Of a stretch of 64,000 nucleotides of DNA, positions 1 to 23,400 are shown piece after piece. Both the position numbers and the translations under genes were made by a program. Within the stretch, counting starts at the first letter, position 1. The number at the start of each line of letters is the position of its first letter. Origin of the DNA: Cololabis saira (Eukaryota > Chordata > Actinopteri > Beloniformes > Belonidae); assembly GCF_033807715.1 (NCBI RefSeq), contig NC_084590.1, positions 39,613,005-39,677,004 on the forward strand, in the 5' to 3' direction. The notes beneath the pieces were generated by a model that did no database searches, had not been told where the DNA came from, and saw only the letters and a list, made by a program, of their open reading frames with translations.

Positions 1-1123
1 ATTTACTCTGAGATGCAGACACGGCAGATGCTCTGGTGTTTGTTATGTTCTCTGTTTTTAATTTGATAACATAGAGCTTGACATCTGGTGAAAAGGGAAT
101 AGAAATAGAAATGGGAAGTTAGCAAATGTTGCAACAGTCTTTCATTCATTCATTTGTCTATGCAAAGTTCATCCTCTTTAATGCCATGGGATGTGGAGAC
201 CATCCCATCTCCCCTTGGGTCTGAGGTGGACTACACCCCGCAGGTTCATCTCAGGAATATTATCATGGATTTTAAGCAATCTTTGGCTCTGTCTTCTCAT
301 TTTTGTTGGTGTTATTTGGGGTTTTGAAAGATTGTGATCTTGACGTAAGTTTTTGCATTGGGTTTAATATCCTTCCAGCTGCTGTGTAAGATTTTTTTTT
401 TTCCAAATATGGAAGTAAATTGGTTGTTTTCAGTTCTGTTTGGGGGGTGGGGGTGGCGTTTGGAGCCTATTTTAGCTCTCTTAAAACAGGTGCACAACCT
501 GGACAGTCTGCCAGTCGATTGCAACATGTAGACACTTCTATAGGCCATGTTGGATCACCAACTACCCTCACATTCAGGCTTTTGCAGGGTAGGAGGAAAG
601 CAGAGAACCTGGAGAAAACCCACTCCAGCATGAGGAGGACATGCAAACTCCACACAGAAAGACCCCAGCTGAGAGTGAAACACACACCTCCTGAGGCCAC
701 CACAATAAACAGGATGATAGCAATCAATTTGTAATCCAGTTTATTCTTGTAGGTTCCAAATTCAGATGTCATGTGGCAATTCATGAAAATACACCTAAGA
801 AAATAAAACGACGGCCTCGGGTCGTCCCTGGAAAAAGCTCCGCGTGTTGACACTGAAATAGCTGGTATTTAGTTGATGGCATTCACAGATGAAAAACAAG
901 ACATTCTGATGACAGTGGGTGACACCACAGAGCAGAAAATGACCCGCTGGCAGTGAAGTCTTGGAAATGTTTTTGCACAAGTACCTCAGAGGAGTGCTTG
1001 ATGACAAATCCATCCTTTCCACAATCTTTTTCTTTTTTTTCTGTCGCTGTTGCTGTGACAAAACGCGGACATCCGTCTGTGCAATTCAGGCGAGCTAAGC
1101 CCCCGTGTGCGTTCTCGTTTCAG
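1..1123 (+). other. mtus2 intron, left edge of window
   Basis: This stretch precedes the first recognisable mtus2 exon and ends in a polypyrimidine tract and AG at 1122-1123. I see no coding exon here. It contains an antisense SINE fragment (475-705). Upstream exons of the gene must lie outside the window. Confidence 0.6.
475..705 (-). mobile_element. tRNA-derived SINE fragment
   Basis: Read on the minus strand, the segment has a decayed B-box-like stretch, then a GGGGTCTTTCTGTGTGGAG block, then a TTTGCATGTCCTCC block and a TGGGTTTTCTCC block. The same order of blocks occurs in the copies near 9559 and 40131, so this is one dispersed family. The tRNA-like head is mostly missing. I do not assign a family name. 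Confidence 0.65.
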
Positions 1124-6631
<5,508 letters not shown>

Positions 6632-8810
6632 CGCCCTCGGTGGAAGCCCCCGTATCCAACGTGTCATCTTCTCAGTGTCGGCTCGATGCTCCTCTCAGTT
6701 TAAAGAGGATTTTAAAATTGACAGACTTAGCAGTACAACTAAGTTTTCTTTGTTGGGAAAATGGAATTTCACCCGTGTGAAGAATTTTCCAAAGTCAAAC
6801 CACTGAAATTTTAAATCTCTGACCTAATGAATTGTATCGACGATCACGCCTCTGATTATTCAAGAGGGAGTCCTCAGTCTTTTTCTACTCGGCAGGAAAC
6901 TCCCCGAAAGAAACCCAGCAGATGCGATAGGCGGCCATTGTGGATTTTAGAGAGCAGACTAGACGTCATGTTGCCCCCATTTCCATGTTTTCACCTCCAT
7001 CTTCACCTCGATGTTCCCTCTCTGTGCTCAGGATGATGGACGAACAGGACAAAGAAAACATGAACATTGCAACAACTAAACACAAGAAGCGCCTTCTGCC
7101 ATCCATTCTCTCCCACCAGCAATTCTTTGGGGTTCAAATCCAAAAAGCTACCTACGGTCAGTCACTCTCAACGTGTAGATTCTCTTCGGGGGCATGTTAG
7201 ACTTTTCAAACTGAAACTCATGCATCAGGACTACAGTACGTGTGTGAATCCATCCTCAGCGGGTCATCCGACTTCATTCTCAAACAGCCGTCCATCAGTG
7301 TTGAACTAAATCGTGCGGCTACGACAAAATAAGGACTCATAAACCCAGTGAACTGCCAACACAGTGTAACCCCATTATCAACGTTTGTTAGTAACCTCTG
7401 CACATATTGCTCTCCTCAAATTGTCTTCCAGTTACGGCAACCTCACATTTAACTTTACTTACCTTGTGATGCTTAGGAGAAGAGGGCCAAAGAAGCAACA
7501 CACATCAAATCAAACTCCTATTAAAACTTATCATGAGTTATGAAGAATCATGTCGAGAAATAGTCAAAGTATGGTTGAGTTTGCTCCCCTGCAAAATTGT
7601 AATCGAACCCCTGCAACACAAATCCCACCAAAGAGGAAATCCTTAGATAAAAGTCTTTATTATGTACTATACAGTACCCGTCACATGCCTTGATTTGATT
7701 GCTGCAGAATAAGCCATAAATGCTGCAGACAATTCAAAATATTCCCGCGTCTCATCGCATTTGAATTCATCACAGCATCATTTCCTCGCCTCTTTAAAGA
7801 GCACTCTTGCACTCAGCTCCTGCAGCCAGCTGGGATTGTTGCAGTTTTCCGTGTCGCTTAATATTTCTGTATATACGGCCCCTGAAGTCCCATCTCTGTA
7901 ACTCCGGGTGACTTTTGCCGACATCTGCTGAAATGCTTGCATGCAAATCCTACTGCAATGTTACCTCATTCTTCTCATTGTAAAGATTTACTCTCAGGAC
8001 TTGAGAAACAAAGTCATCAAAGGGAAGCAACTGCCATAACTTTGATTTTTAGTTATTTATTTTACTTTCTTCATGTTTACATACAGTAATCAGTCATCTC
8101 TAAAGGTCTGTTTTGCAAGATATTCTTTGTATACAATAAATTGGATGCTAGCGTCAAATATAAATATCTTAAAATAGTTGAGTGCGATGTATAAAAAAAA
8201 TAAATTGAGATAGTGTTTTAATGCGCTCTTACATATGCATTATGGTATTTCTTTTATACAGATGTGACATGAGGTAATGTGCTCAAAGAAGAATTTAGTT
8301 GTAGCTGCATTTAGTTTTTTGGACACTAAGATGATTATGTTAATCTGGGTTGGTTCTGCTGAGTTCTGAGAAGAAGTGAAATTGCCTTTCTCTCCATCAG
8401 GTACTCCGATTGCACTGATTCCCCCTGTGTCCTGTGGACACCGTCTTCTACCCGTGTACTGAATGTTTGTTCGACACTAGATTAAGAGCTTTTTGTTTAC
8501 AGTTCACACCCGTGACGTTAGGAGTGGGTTGGTCACTGACGGCAGCACTTCTGGTGATTGTTTACAGGACTTACGTTGTGAAGATTGTATTCAGTATTTC
8601 AGAAATTTTAGCTCTGGATGAATTTATATGACAGCATGTCTTTTAGCTGGTTGTACCCCCCTACTCCCATTTTCTTGTAAATTCCATACAGTTATTTATT
8701 CGCACTCTTTCATAGCATAGCTGGTTAAATTCTTGTGGTCAAAGTAAATGGCTATTCTGTATATGTTGCACTTTGAATTTGAGTATTAAACCACATTAAG
8801 CATAAGAATT
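6632..8810 (+). other. mtus2: mtus2 3' untranslated region (end estimated)
   Basis: Unique AT-rich sequence follows the TGA at 6629-6631, with no splice-supported ORF. AATAAA at 8135-8140 and ATTAAA at 8785-8790 are candidate poly(A) signals. The sequence just before the second one looks like a typical 3'UTR terminus. The true end is not certain without transcript data. Confidence 0.5.
8785..8790 (+). terminator. Candidate distal poly(A) signal of mtus2
   Basis: ATTAAA lies about 2.15 kb after the stop codon. A proximal alternative is AATAAA at 8135-8140. Confidence 0.35.
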
Positions 8811-9558
8811 GCATCCATGTAAGCGTTTGTGTTTCTATATGTTGTATTTAATTGTGATATAAAGCTTATTTTTTCTCTGTTTAAAAACAACTGCAAATTA
8901 TCCTTTTTTCACCAGTAATATTTCAATGCAGTGGTTAACACACCTGGGCTCAGATACAGGCACAAAACTTTGCTTTTTCCCACATGCAAAGGAAGAATCT
9001 GCAGTGAGAACGTGAACGCCTCACAGTTTGGGAGAAATTTAATGTATGGTGAAGTGATAATTAAAATAATAAAAGCAACCAAATTTAATATGAAATATAA
9101 AATTGATTATTTCATTGGAACAGTATGACAGTGATTATTTCAGATTTTTGTTATGATTACATTTTATTATAATGCTTTTTTTTATATTTATTTATTTTAA
9201 AATATGGATGGTATCAATAGCTGTAGTATTCATGTGACAATCACATGTATAGATGTAAAGACACATGCACTGCCACTGTTTGAAGACTTTTTTGGGGAAA
9301 AAAAAGGTTTTATATTTGGTGGTTGCAGGAGTTTCTGGTGTGTGTTGGGGTTTCTACAGATGCCACCAGGTCCTATCAGATGAGACCAAAGGAACACCTC
9401 AGACTGTGGTTTAAGTGGAGCGCTTTCTAAAAAAAAAAAAATTACATTTTGGTCCAGTGCTGACACGCAGGGGGAGGTGGCTACCGTAGGGCTGTGTTCA
9501 GTCTGCAAAGATTTTCAAGTGGGTGGCAAGTGCCAAAATAACAATTATATGCATGCCA

Positions 9559-9870
9559 GCGGCGGCCTGGTGGTTCGGTGGTTAACATTTCTGCCACGCA
9601 GCTTGAAGGTGGTTTGAATCCTGGCTGGGGACTTTCTGTGCAAAGTTTCCATGTTCTCCTTTGGCTTGTGTGGCTTTTCACCGGGTACTCCAGTTTCCTC
9701 TCACAGACCAAAAGCATGTATTTAAGGCTAACTTCAAGATTCTAACTTGTCCATACTTTGTGGGTGTATGTTTATCTGTCTGTAAGTGGCCTGCGTTGGA
9801 CTGGCGGCCTGTCTGAAGACCCCCTTGGCCTGAATAGGAAGCGACAATACATAAAAGTCTGCTAAACCAT
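9559..9870 (+). mobile_element. tRNA-derived SINE, near full length
   Basis: The head has an A-box-like TGGTTCGGTGG and a B-box-like GGTTTGAATCC with tRNA spacing, followed by a GGCTGGGGACTTTCTGTG block and an ACTGGCGGCCTGTC block. The block order matches fragments at 475-705 (minus) and 40131-40330. Substitutions show it is old. Confidence 0.75.
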
Positions 9871-9890
9871 TTCAGCCCCAATAAATAGTT

Positions 9891-9896
9891 TTTATT
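9891..9896 (-). terminator. Candidate poly(A) signal of stoml3
   Basis: TTTATT on the plus strand is AATAAA on the minus strand, about 350 bp beyond the stoml3 stop codon. Position fits; no other support. Confidence 0.35.
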
Positions 9897-10245
9897 TTGT
9901 CTGTGATTCCAAAATAGAGGCACCAAATATAACATTTACTGCTCTCCACTTCTCAGTGTCTCATTTCATTATTTGGTAAAATGATGCAGCTGCGGTGCTG
10001 CTTTCATCGGTATGCCAGAGACGTCAGGCTTAACCGATACCTTGGTGATTGAGAGTTACAAAAAAAAGAACCATATTTATCTGTAAAAATCTAGCAAAAA
10101 CAATGGGTTTTGTGCATGTGGCCCCATGGCAGGCTCAATATCAGAGCAATGCTGAAGCATCAACAGTTCTAATAAGGACGTAACGCTAATTTCAATGCAA
10201 AGCGGTCTAAGTTGAGCTTAAATGGAACTGTGCTACTGCTAAGCA

Positions 10246-15758
<5,513 letters not shown>

Positions 15759-16687
15759 CTCTGCTGTGCTGGATGTTGTTGAGATCATTAGTGACTCGTC
15801 TGTGTGCTTGTTTACCTCCGTCTTCTCTCTGCGGGTGTGTTCTCTCCACTCCCCTCGTGCTGCTTTCCATGAAACAGAGAGAGGAACACACAAACTCCCA
15901 ATGTGGAGTGCAATTCCTGGACTCGGATGCTGGGTGTAGACGGATAACAGGAACCACGTCTATCCAGATTCTAGTGTGGCTCTTGTAGTTGGAGACTGAA
16001 AACTTCAGCCCTTGTGGTTTCCTATGGTCTAGATGCTGGTGTTGGAGGAATCTATCACTTGCTGGCTGCAGGTTATCAATAAATAATCAGGGGTATCCAA
16101 GTCTTGAAACATGAGAGATGGTGTTGGGAGAACATGTGACCCTCCTCATGTCTCTCCTCTACAAGGAAAAGGAAAGTTTCCATACTGACTTCATTTTTTT
16201 AAATATCTGAAACATTACACAACCACATCATCCAGTTAACTACAAAAGTTGTACATGAACCCATGTTCATGTTATTGAAAACATAAGATCTGAACCCAAT
16301 CCCAAGGTTTAAGTCCTTCATATTCAAGTGGAATTTAAATAATTGAATGGGGGAAAAAAATCCATTTAAAAGATGTTTCAAAACATAATTTAGTACTTCA
16401 TGTGTCAAAAACAGAATTTGTGGTTATGAAAAATAAATAAATTTGCTTAAAATAGAAATACGTGTTTATAATCAGAACAAGCACTGTGTGTTTTCTACTT
16501 CCTGGTGCAGGAGTGAGCTCTTCCCTGGAGTTGAGTGTTTCATCATTTGCAAGTTAAAAAGGACAGATGTAAAACAAAACATAAAAAAACTGCCACAGAT
16601 GAAACAAGCAATGTTGAATCTTTAGCGTTCCAAAATGGCCCATGTTCCTTTAGGGTTAAAAATGTATATTTATATGGACAATGCAGC

Positions 16688-17487
16688 TACACAAGAAACC
16701 TTTAATAATTTTGTGATGCTGCCATCATCTCGCAGATATAGTTTGACAGACTTCAAAAAAGAAAAAAAAAACGTTTTCTTGTTGCCATTGGCTTTTTAAG
16801 TCTTTCTAACGCATGGTTTTAACTTTTTGTAATTTTTATTTTTCATTGTTTGTTTTCTGCTGTCTGTGCAACAAATAGTCCTTAAAGGATAATAAGGAAA
16901 CCTTAAACCTTAAACCCCTTCAGCTGTATGCCAAGAGGGTGATCATGATCATTTGTAGAAAGTCAGTTTCTTGAATTTGCACCAAACATGTTTCACTCTC
17001 AGGCAACAATATCTCTAATCTATAATTTATAGTGTAGATGGGATTGCAAATCTGTCAAATCTGTAGTACTTTTGGCTTTATTTAAATTAACCACATGTTA
17101 TGACTGTTTTCTAATTAATAAAAAATATATGATGACGAGCTGTTATGTCATAAATTACCTTGGCCCACAAGTTACAATGGTAAAATATATAATTCCTTCT
17201 AATCTATTCAAAAGCAGCGACAGAAATGTTAGTTTAATGAATATATTATAACACGTTCATTTATTGCAATGCTTTTATTACTTTTATCTGTGGATTTTTA
17301 CAGCTCTGCTTTGGCTCTCTGAAGCCTCCGAGTCCTCCATCCAACTTTTACAAACTGTGAAACTTAACAATATGAGACTGAACTCACTGACTGGAGTTAC
17401 AATGAGCTTTCAGACCAATCAACAATTTCACTTTTCTTTTTTCCTCAATGGTCATATATACTCGATGCTGCAAGGCTCCTGCTGACC
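16688..17487 (+). repeat. Direct repeat copy A
   Basis: About 800 bp matches 18986-19803 in the same orientation, from a shared GAGAAACCTT-like start to GCTCCTGCTGACC. The 5' part resembles the end of a LINE ORF and its tail (GGATAATAAGGAAACC); the remaining ~600 bp has no recognised identity. Copy A lacks about 18 bp present in B near its start. Confidence 0.85.
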
Positions 17488-17638
17488 ACCTGCTGATGCA
17501 GCTTGTTTTATCAGGTTTGTTTTTGTGTGTCGAGATTTGTAACTCTGCTTTTCGCCGGGTGATAGCTGGGTCAGACTGCAGCAAGATAGAAAGATATATT
17601 AAAATATCAAGCTAGAATTTCAACGTTAAGACTGAACC

Positions 17639-17644
17639 TTTATT
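17639..17644 (-). terminator. Candidate poly(A) signal of slc25a15
   Basis: TTTATT on plus is AATAAA on minus, about 230 bp after the slc25a15 stop codon. Confidence 0.4.
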
Positions 17645-17870
17645 TTAAATGACTGTGCCCAGCACAGTAACACACATGCCAATACATGCACGACTCATTT
17701 GCTTCACAACATTTTCTTTAAAAAGACAAAAAAAAACAAAAAAACAACACACTTCCACATATACTGATGTATGCATCTCAAATTTTAGGTTTGGTATACA
17801 AATGTAATATTATTTAAAAAAAATACTACAGGCTTCAGAACAGCCGCTTTGAGTGTGAACGCCATGGACG

Positions 17871-20340
17871 TCAGGCACCAGCTGCGTCCATCAGAAACTT
17901 GCGGCTGTACTCGTAAGCCAGGAAGAGGGCTCCGTTGGCAGGGAAGGTGCGTATCATGGTTGGAGTCAGGCCGGAGTACAGAGCAGCAAACCCTGTGGGG
18001 CAGAAGAAAGTCACATGACGGGGGAATCCTACACCACAGATGGGCGGGTCTACACACGAGGCCAGCAAACAATGAGATGAATCCTCCCTGTGTTGCAGAG
18101 TTATCAACGGTACAAATACAGTTTCACTGCATTAACCTCATCTCCACTATTTCTGTATACTTTGCAAACAAAGATCATAAGTTTTTTAATGTCAAGATTA
18201 AACGGCTTCTCTTTCCAACTTTATTTAGAACAGATGATCAGTTATCATATGATCGTCTGATCACAAATATCTGAGTTGACCGCATTCATAATTCTGCTCA
18301 TTCACCCTCACAAACACAGACAAAAAAATTGGATAAAAACAGTTACCGGTAAATGACATACTTCCATGTTGTTTCTTACCGCAAAAACTGCAGCTGTTTA
18401 ATGGTAGCAAATAATCAAATAATAATATTTATAAACATAATAGTTATAAACAACATCTTGAATTTAGTTACAAAACTTCACACTGGTTATGGTTAGTTAG
18501 CCTGGTTATGGCCACATGGGTACAATATCTTGGCACTATTATAGAAAATACATTGACTTTCAAAATAAAATACTGTAGATGCAATAGAATAAATAATTAT
18601 TGCCAGATTTTATTGAACGTTGTGCCCCAAAATTAAAGTACAACCCCTTCACAGTGAGAAGATGGCACAAAAAGATAAATAAATGAACAAAAAATTGAAA
18701 ACATGTCATTCAAATGAATGCACAGGCCAAAACTTTGTTTGCATTTATTGCTCTTGGGTATGCACTTACTGTACGTACGTAGTAAGGTGCATGTTTTAAA
18801 TGTAGTTTAATTGAATCTGCTCTTACTGTCTCTTTCATTTGCTGGTTTGGGTCACTAACCCTCAGTCATGGGAATCGACTAATGATCATTATGAAGGTGT
18901 GTGGAAAGCCTGCAGGCGTGCACCTAAATGATCTCAACAAACTGCAAGTTCTGGACTTTAGAAAAATGGCTCTGTCTATCTTGGCCTACGCGAGAAACCT
19001 TCTTTTTAATGATTTTGCGATGCTGCCATCATCTTGCAGATACAGTTTGCCAAAATTCAGAGGAGACAGACTTCAAAAAAGATTTTTAAAAATGTTTTCC
19101 TGCAGCCATTAGCTTTCTAATGTGTAGTTTTGACTTGTTTTTGTGATTTTTTTTAATTGTTTGTTTTCTGCTGTCTGTACAACAAATAGTCCTTAGAGGA
19201 TAATAAAGAAACCCAAGACTTGAACCACTTCAGCTGTATGCCAAGAAGTGATCACAATCATTTGTAGAAGTCAGTTTCTTGAATTTGCACCAAACATGTT
19301 TCAGTCTCAGGCAACAATATCTCTAATCTATAACTTATAGTCGAGATAGGATTGCAAATCTGTCAAATCTGTAGTACCTTTGGCTTTATTTAAATTAACC
19401 ACATGTTATGATTGTTTTCTAATTAATAAAAATTATATGACGATGAGCTGTTATGTCATAAATTACCTTGACCCACAACAGTTACAATGGTAAAATAAAT
19501 CATTCCTCCTAATCTATTTAACAGCAGTGACAGAAATGTTAGTTTAGTGAATATATTATTATATTATTACACATTTATTTAATGCAATGCTTTTACTTGT
19601 ATTTGTGGATTTTTACAGCGCTGCTTTGGCTCTCTGAAGCCTCTGAGTCCTTCACCCAACTCTGAGAAACTCTGAGACTTAACATTATGAGACTGAACTC
19701 ACTGACTGGAGTTACAATGAGCTTTCAGACCAATCAACAATTTCACTTGTCTTTTTTCCTCAAAGGTCATATTATACTCAATGCTGCAAGGCTCCTGCTG
19801 ACCGCATGAATGTTAATATTTAAAAGTGAACTTATGGTTGAAATCTGCTATAGGTCGTTTTCCACCTTGTTAAAATGAGCTGAATGAACTAAATGAACGG
19901 AGACGGACCAGAGAATGTCATGGAAGTGATCAAGCTCTGTCATTTGTCAGATATGCATCTAGACCTGAAGCAAAAAGGTCAGCTGACCCATCACAGCTGT
20001 AAATAAGACTAATGGAAATCCTTTTTCATAAAGGCCAATGGCAGATACTGTTTCCGTGGCTTCCTGTTCTCTGAGCATCACCAAACTATCGTGACTGTAA
20101 CATCGACAGAGTCTGAATAAATGTGAATTGTTTTCTGTTTTTCTTTTTTTTCTGCACCACTTTATCTTTAAAAGGGATGAGCTGTTGCTCTGCGGTAGAA
20201 TGGTGAAAATAAATAGCACTACAGGAATACTCTCATACAATCTCATCATTCTTAACTCCTGTCTGGGTCAACAGTGTGTCTGCAGATGTTATTTATCAAC
20301 ATTTAAACTCTTTATAAGCTAAATGAGACAACCAGGTTGA

Positions 20341-20438
<98 letters not shown>

Positions 20439-23400
20439 AAGTCAGCACTGTGCACCACTGAACCGTACACTGATTATACAGTTGCTATCCCTCAAAATAT
20501 GATTATATGGACATGTGATGCGAAGCAGTCAGTTGTCCTCCCTTGTTGTCACAAATGTGGTCTGAGTGTTGAAACACTGACGTGGAACATCAAGCGTAAA
20601 ATCAGTTATTTATAGCCAGTAATATGTGAGAACTGCTCACAGAAATCCAAACACATTTGGGTAAATTTTCAGTTTCAAAACCTATTCATGTAAATCTTAC
20701 CCTCAGTACGCATGATACCCGTGAAGGTCTTCATGAAGCCCTCCTGCCTCCCCGCTAAGGAGTAGACCTGGATCCTGGACTTCACACAGTCTATTGGATA
20801 CACCACCAGCCACAGACAAGCTCCACCGAACCCGCCGCTGAACATGAGTGGAAGAATCCCTACAAACACACGACTCACTCTGTGAAGACGGAAAACAGAG
20901 CGGACACATCCAAACTAGGGCTGGGCGATATGGACCAAAAGTCATATCTCGATATTTTCTAGCTGAATGGCGATACTCGATATATATAAATATTTTTTCT
21001 GTGCCATAATTGGGGTTTCCCCCAAAACATTATAGCATAGCATCTCTGTTAGCTTCATTTTTTTCTGAGGCAAACCCTTAAAAAAACAGTCAGTTTTAAT
21101 ACAAAGCCTCGTGCCAAATGTCACACAGGTTCCTTTATTAACAGAGGTCTGCACAATATCAAAATGTATAAAACAAATGAAATAAAAATAAACTGCCTGC
21201 ATATGTAGAATAAAAATGCTTCTTGAATAAAATAAAACAAATATCCCTTTCCTGCATAACAATTAAATTAAAGTACACTGTGCAATTAATACAATGTAGA
21301 CAGAAACAGGCAGACTTTTCAACTGAGGTTGACAGTTGTGCAAATAACAAAACATTTGTGCAAATCTCAAATAAAACATTCAAGTCAATACGTCACAAAA
21401 TAAGTACGACGGAGTATTAGGGCCAAACAAAAAAACAAAAAAAGGAAATTACGAGAATAAAGTCATAATGTAATGAGAATAAAGTCATAATATTACGAGA
21501 ATAAAGTTGTAATATATTATAAATTAATATATAAATATAACTTCACAAGATGCTCAATATTCTTCATTTTAACACAGGGAGAAGACTGCTCTTCCTGTTA
21601 GAGTTCTCATAAATGACCACTTTATTTTCATAATATTATGACTTTATTCTCATAAATTACCCCTTTATTCATTACGACTTTATTCTCGTAATTTTACGAC
21701 TTTATTCTCGTAATTTTACGACTTTATTCTCGGAATTTTACGACTTTATTCTCGGAATTTTACGACTTTATTCTCGGAATTTTACGACTTTATTCTCGTA
21801 ATATTACGACTTTATTCTCGTAATTTTACGACTTTATTCTCGTAATTTTACGACTTTATTCTCTGAATTTTACGACTTTATTCTCGGAATTTTACGACTT
21901 TATTCTCGGAATTTTACGACTTTATTCTCGTAATATTACGACTTTATTCTCGTAATTTTACGACTTTATTCTCGTAATTTTACGACTTTATTCTCGGAAT
22001 TTTACGACTTTATTCTCGGAATTTTACGACTTTATTCTCGTAATATTACGACTTTATTCTCATAATATTACGACTTTATTCTATTACGACTTTATTCTCA
22101 TAATATTACGACTTTATTCTCGCAACATTACGACTTTATTCTCGTAATTTTACGACTTTATTCTCGTAATGTTACGACTTTATTCTCGTAATTTTACGAC
22201 TTTATTCTCATAATATTACGACTTTATTCTATTACGACTTCATTCTCACAACATTACGACTTTATTCTCGTAATCTTACGACTTTATTCTCATTATATTA
22301 TGACTTTATTCTCGTAATTTCCAATTTTTTTTTGTCTTAGTTTGGCCCTAATACTCCGTCGTAAAATAAGCTATATCAAAATCATAAAAAAAAAAAAATT
22401 TAAAAAAAAAAAAAATTGTTTTTTTAAAAAAAAATCGATATAAACGATATTGTCTCGTACCATATCGCGTTTGAAAATATATCGATATATATTAAAATCT
22501 CGATATATCGCCCAGCCCTAATCCAAACTGCAATAATATGATCCTACAGTACCTATGCTGTCCTTGTCTGTGCCCATGTGCTGTGCAAATGTAGATCGAC
22601 AAAATTCATAGGCCCCAAAGAAGCAGAAGTAGCCCGGGAATTCCCTCGCGATGGTGGACGTCAGTCCTTGGTAGAACCCCAGGGGACCATTTGTCTTCAA
22701 CACTGTCTGAACCACGGACCACACTGTGCTGAAGTTACACCGAAAAACACGGTCAGAGGGGGCTGGAAGTCAGCTCCAGCTGAATATTTTCAGATCCTGG
22801 GCCCGCTCACCTTCTCTGTCCTCTCGCTACCTTGCCGGTTGCCTCCATTTCATGCATGGCCTGCAGGCGGCATTTCACCAGCTCCGTGGGGCACAATGCC
22901 ATGGCGGAGAAGATGGATGCCAAGGAGCCTGCAGAAGCCTTCTGGATGTCACTGATGAATGATGGCAGAGAATCAGAGGAAACGATGGAGGGTTGCAGTG
23001 TGGAAACACAGAAACCATCTACTCCAGTCTATTATTACCCAGGAAATTTAGATGTCAACATTCCTGCCACTTGTAATTGTAAACTAAAAGCCTTTTACTC
23101 TGTTGTACACTAACACACGAGTAACAACCACATGTCAGTTGAGTGTTTTTTTTTATGGAAAACTATCTATTGACTTCTTGGGCCAGAACTGGCTCAATCT
23201 TTAAGAGCACAGACGTAATACTTAAAAATGATCCAGTGGGCTGCCTCAAAAGTTTTAAGCTGAAGATTTTGTCCACAAAAACGACTTTAGTCAATCTGTG
23301 AATAATGAACATTCATAACATTCAAGTTAATCTTATTTGTACTATTTAAATTAAACAAAATAAACTAAGAAAACCCAGCACCTCATCAGCACCGACCTTG

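Larger units (their letters stand above)
8811..10245. other. Convergent intergenic region, mtus2 / stoml3
   Basis: The 3' ends of mtus2 (+) and stoml3 (-) face each other here. The only structure I recognise is a tRNA-derived SINE at 9559-9870 and a possible stoml3 poly(A) signal at 9891-9896. Short ORFs have no coding support. Confidence 0.6.
15759..17870. other. Intergenic: stoml3 5' flank and slc25a15 3' flank
   Basis: Both genes are on the minus strand, so this carries the stoml3 leader and promoter and the slc25a15 3'UTR. I see no defined promoter motif for stoml3. Repeat copy A (16688-17487) occupies the middle. Confidence 0.55.
20916..22520. mobile_element. hAT-like element (outer), interrupted by a nested element
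   Basis: Ends TAGGGCTGGGCGATAT and ATATCGCCCAGCCCTA are exact inverted repeats. The 8-bp duplication ATCCAAAC is at 20908-20915 and 22521-22528. AT-rich subterminal CGATAT motifs recur. A second element occupies 21405-22362. Together with its duplication this accounts for all but about 80 bp of the slc25a15 intron 20860-22552. Confidence 0.92.

Noticed and set aside
9559..9630. A tRNA gene, from A-box and B-box-like motifs
   Set aside because: No cloverleaf stems can be formed and the sequence continues into SINE body blocks shared with 475-705 and 40131-40330.
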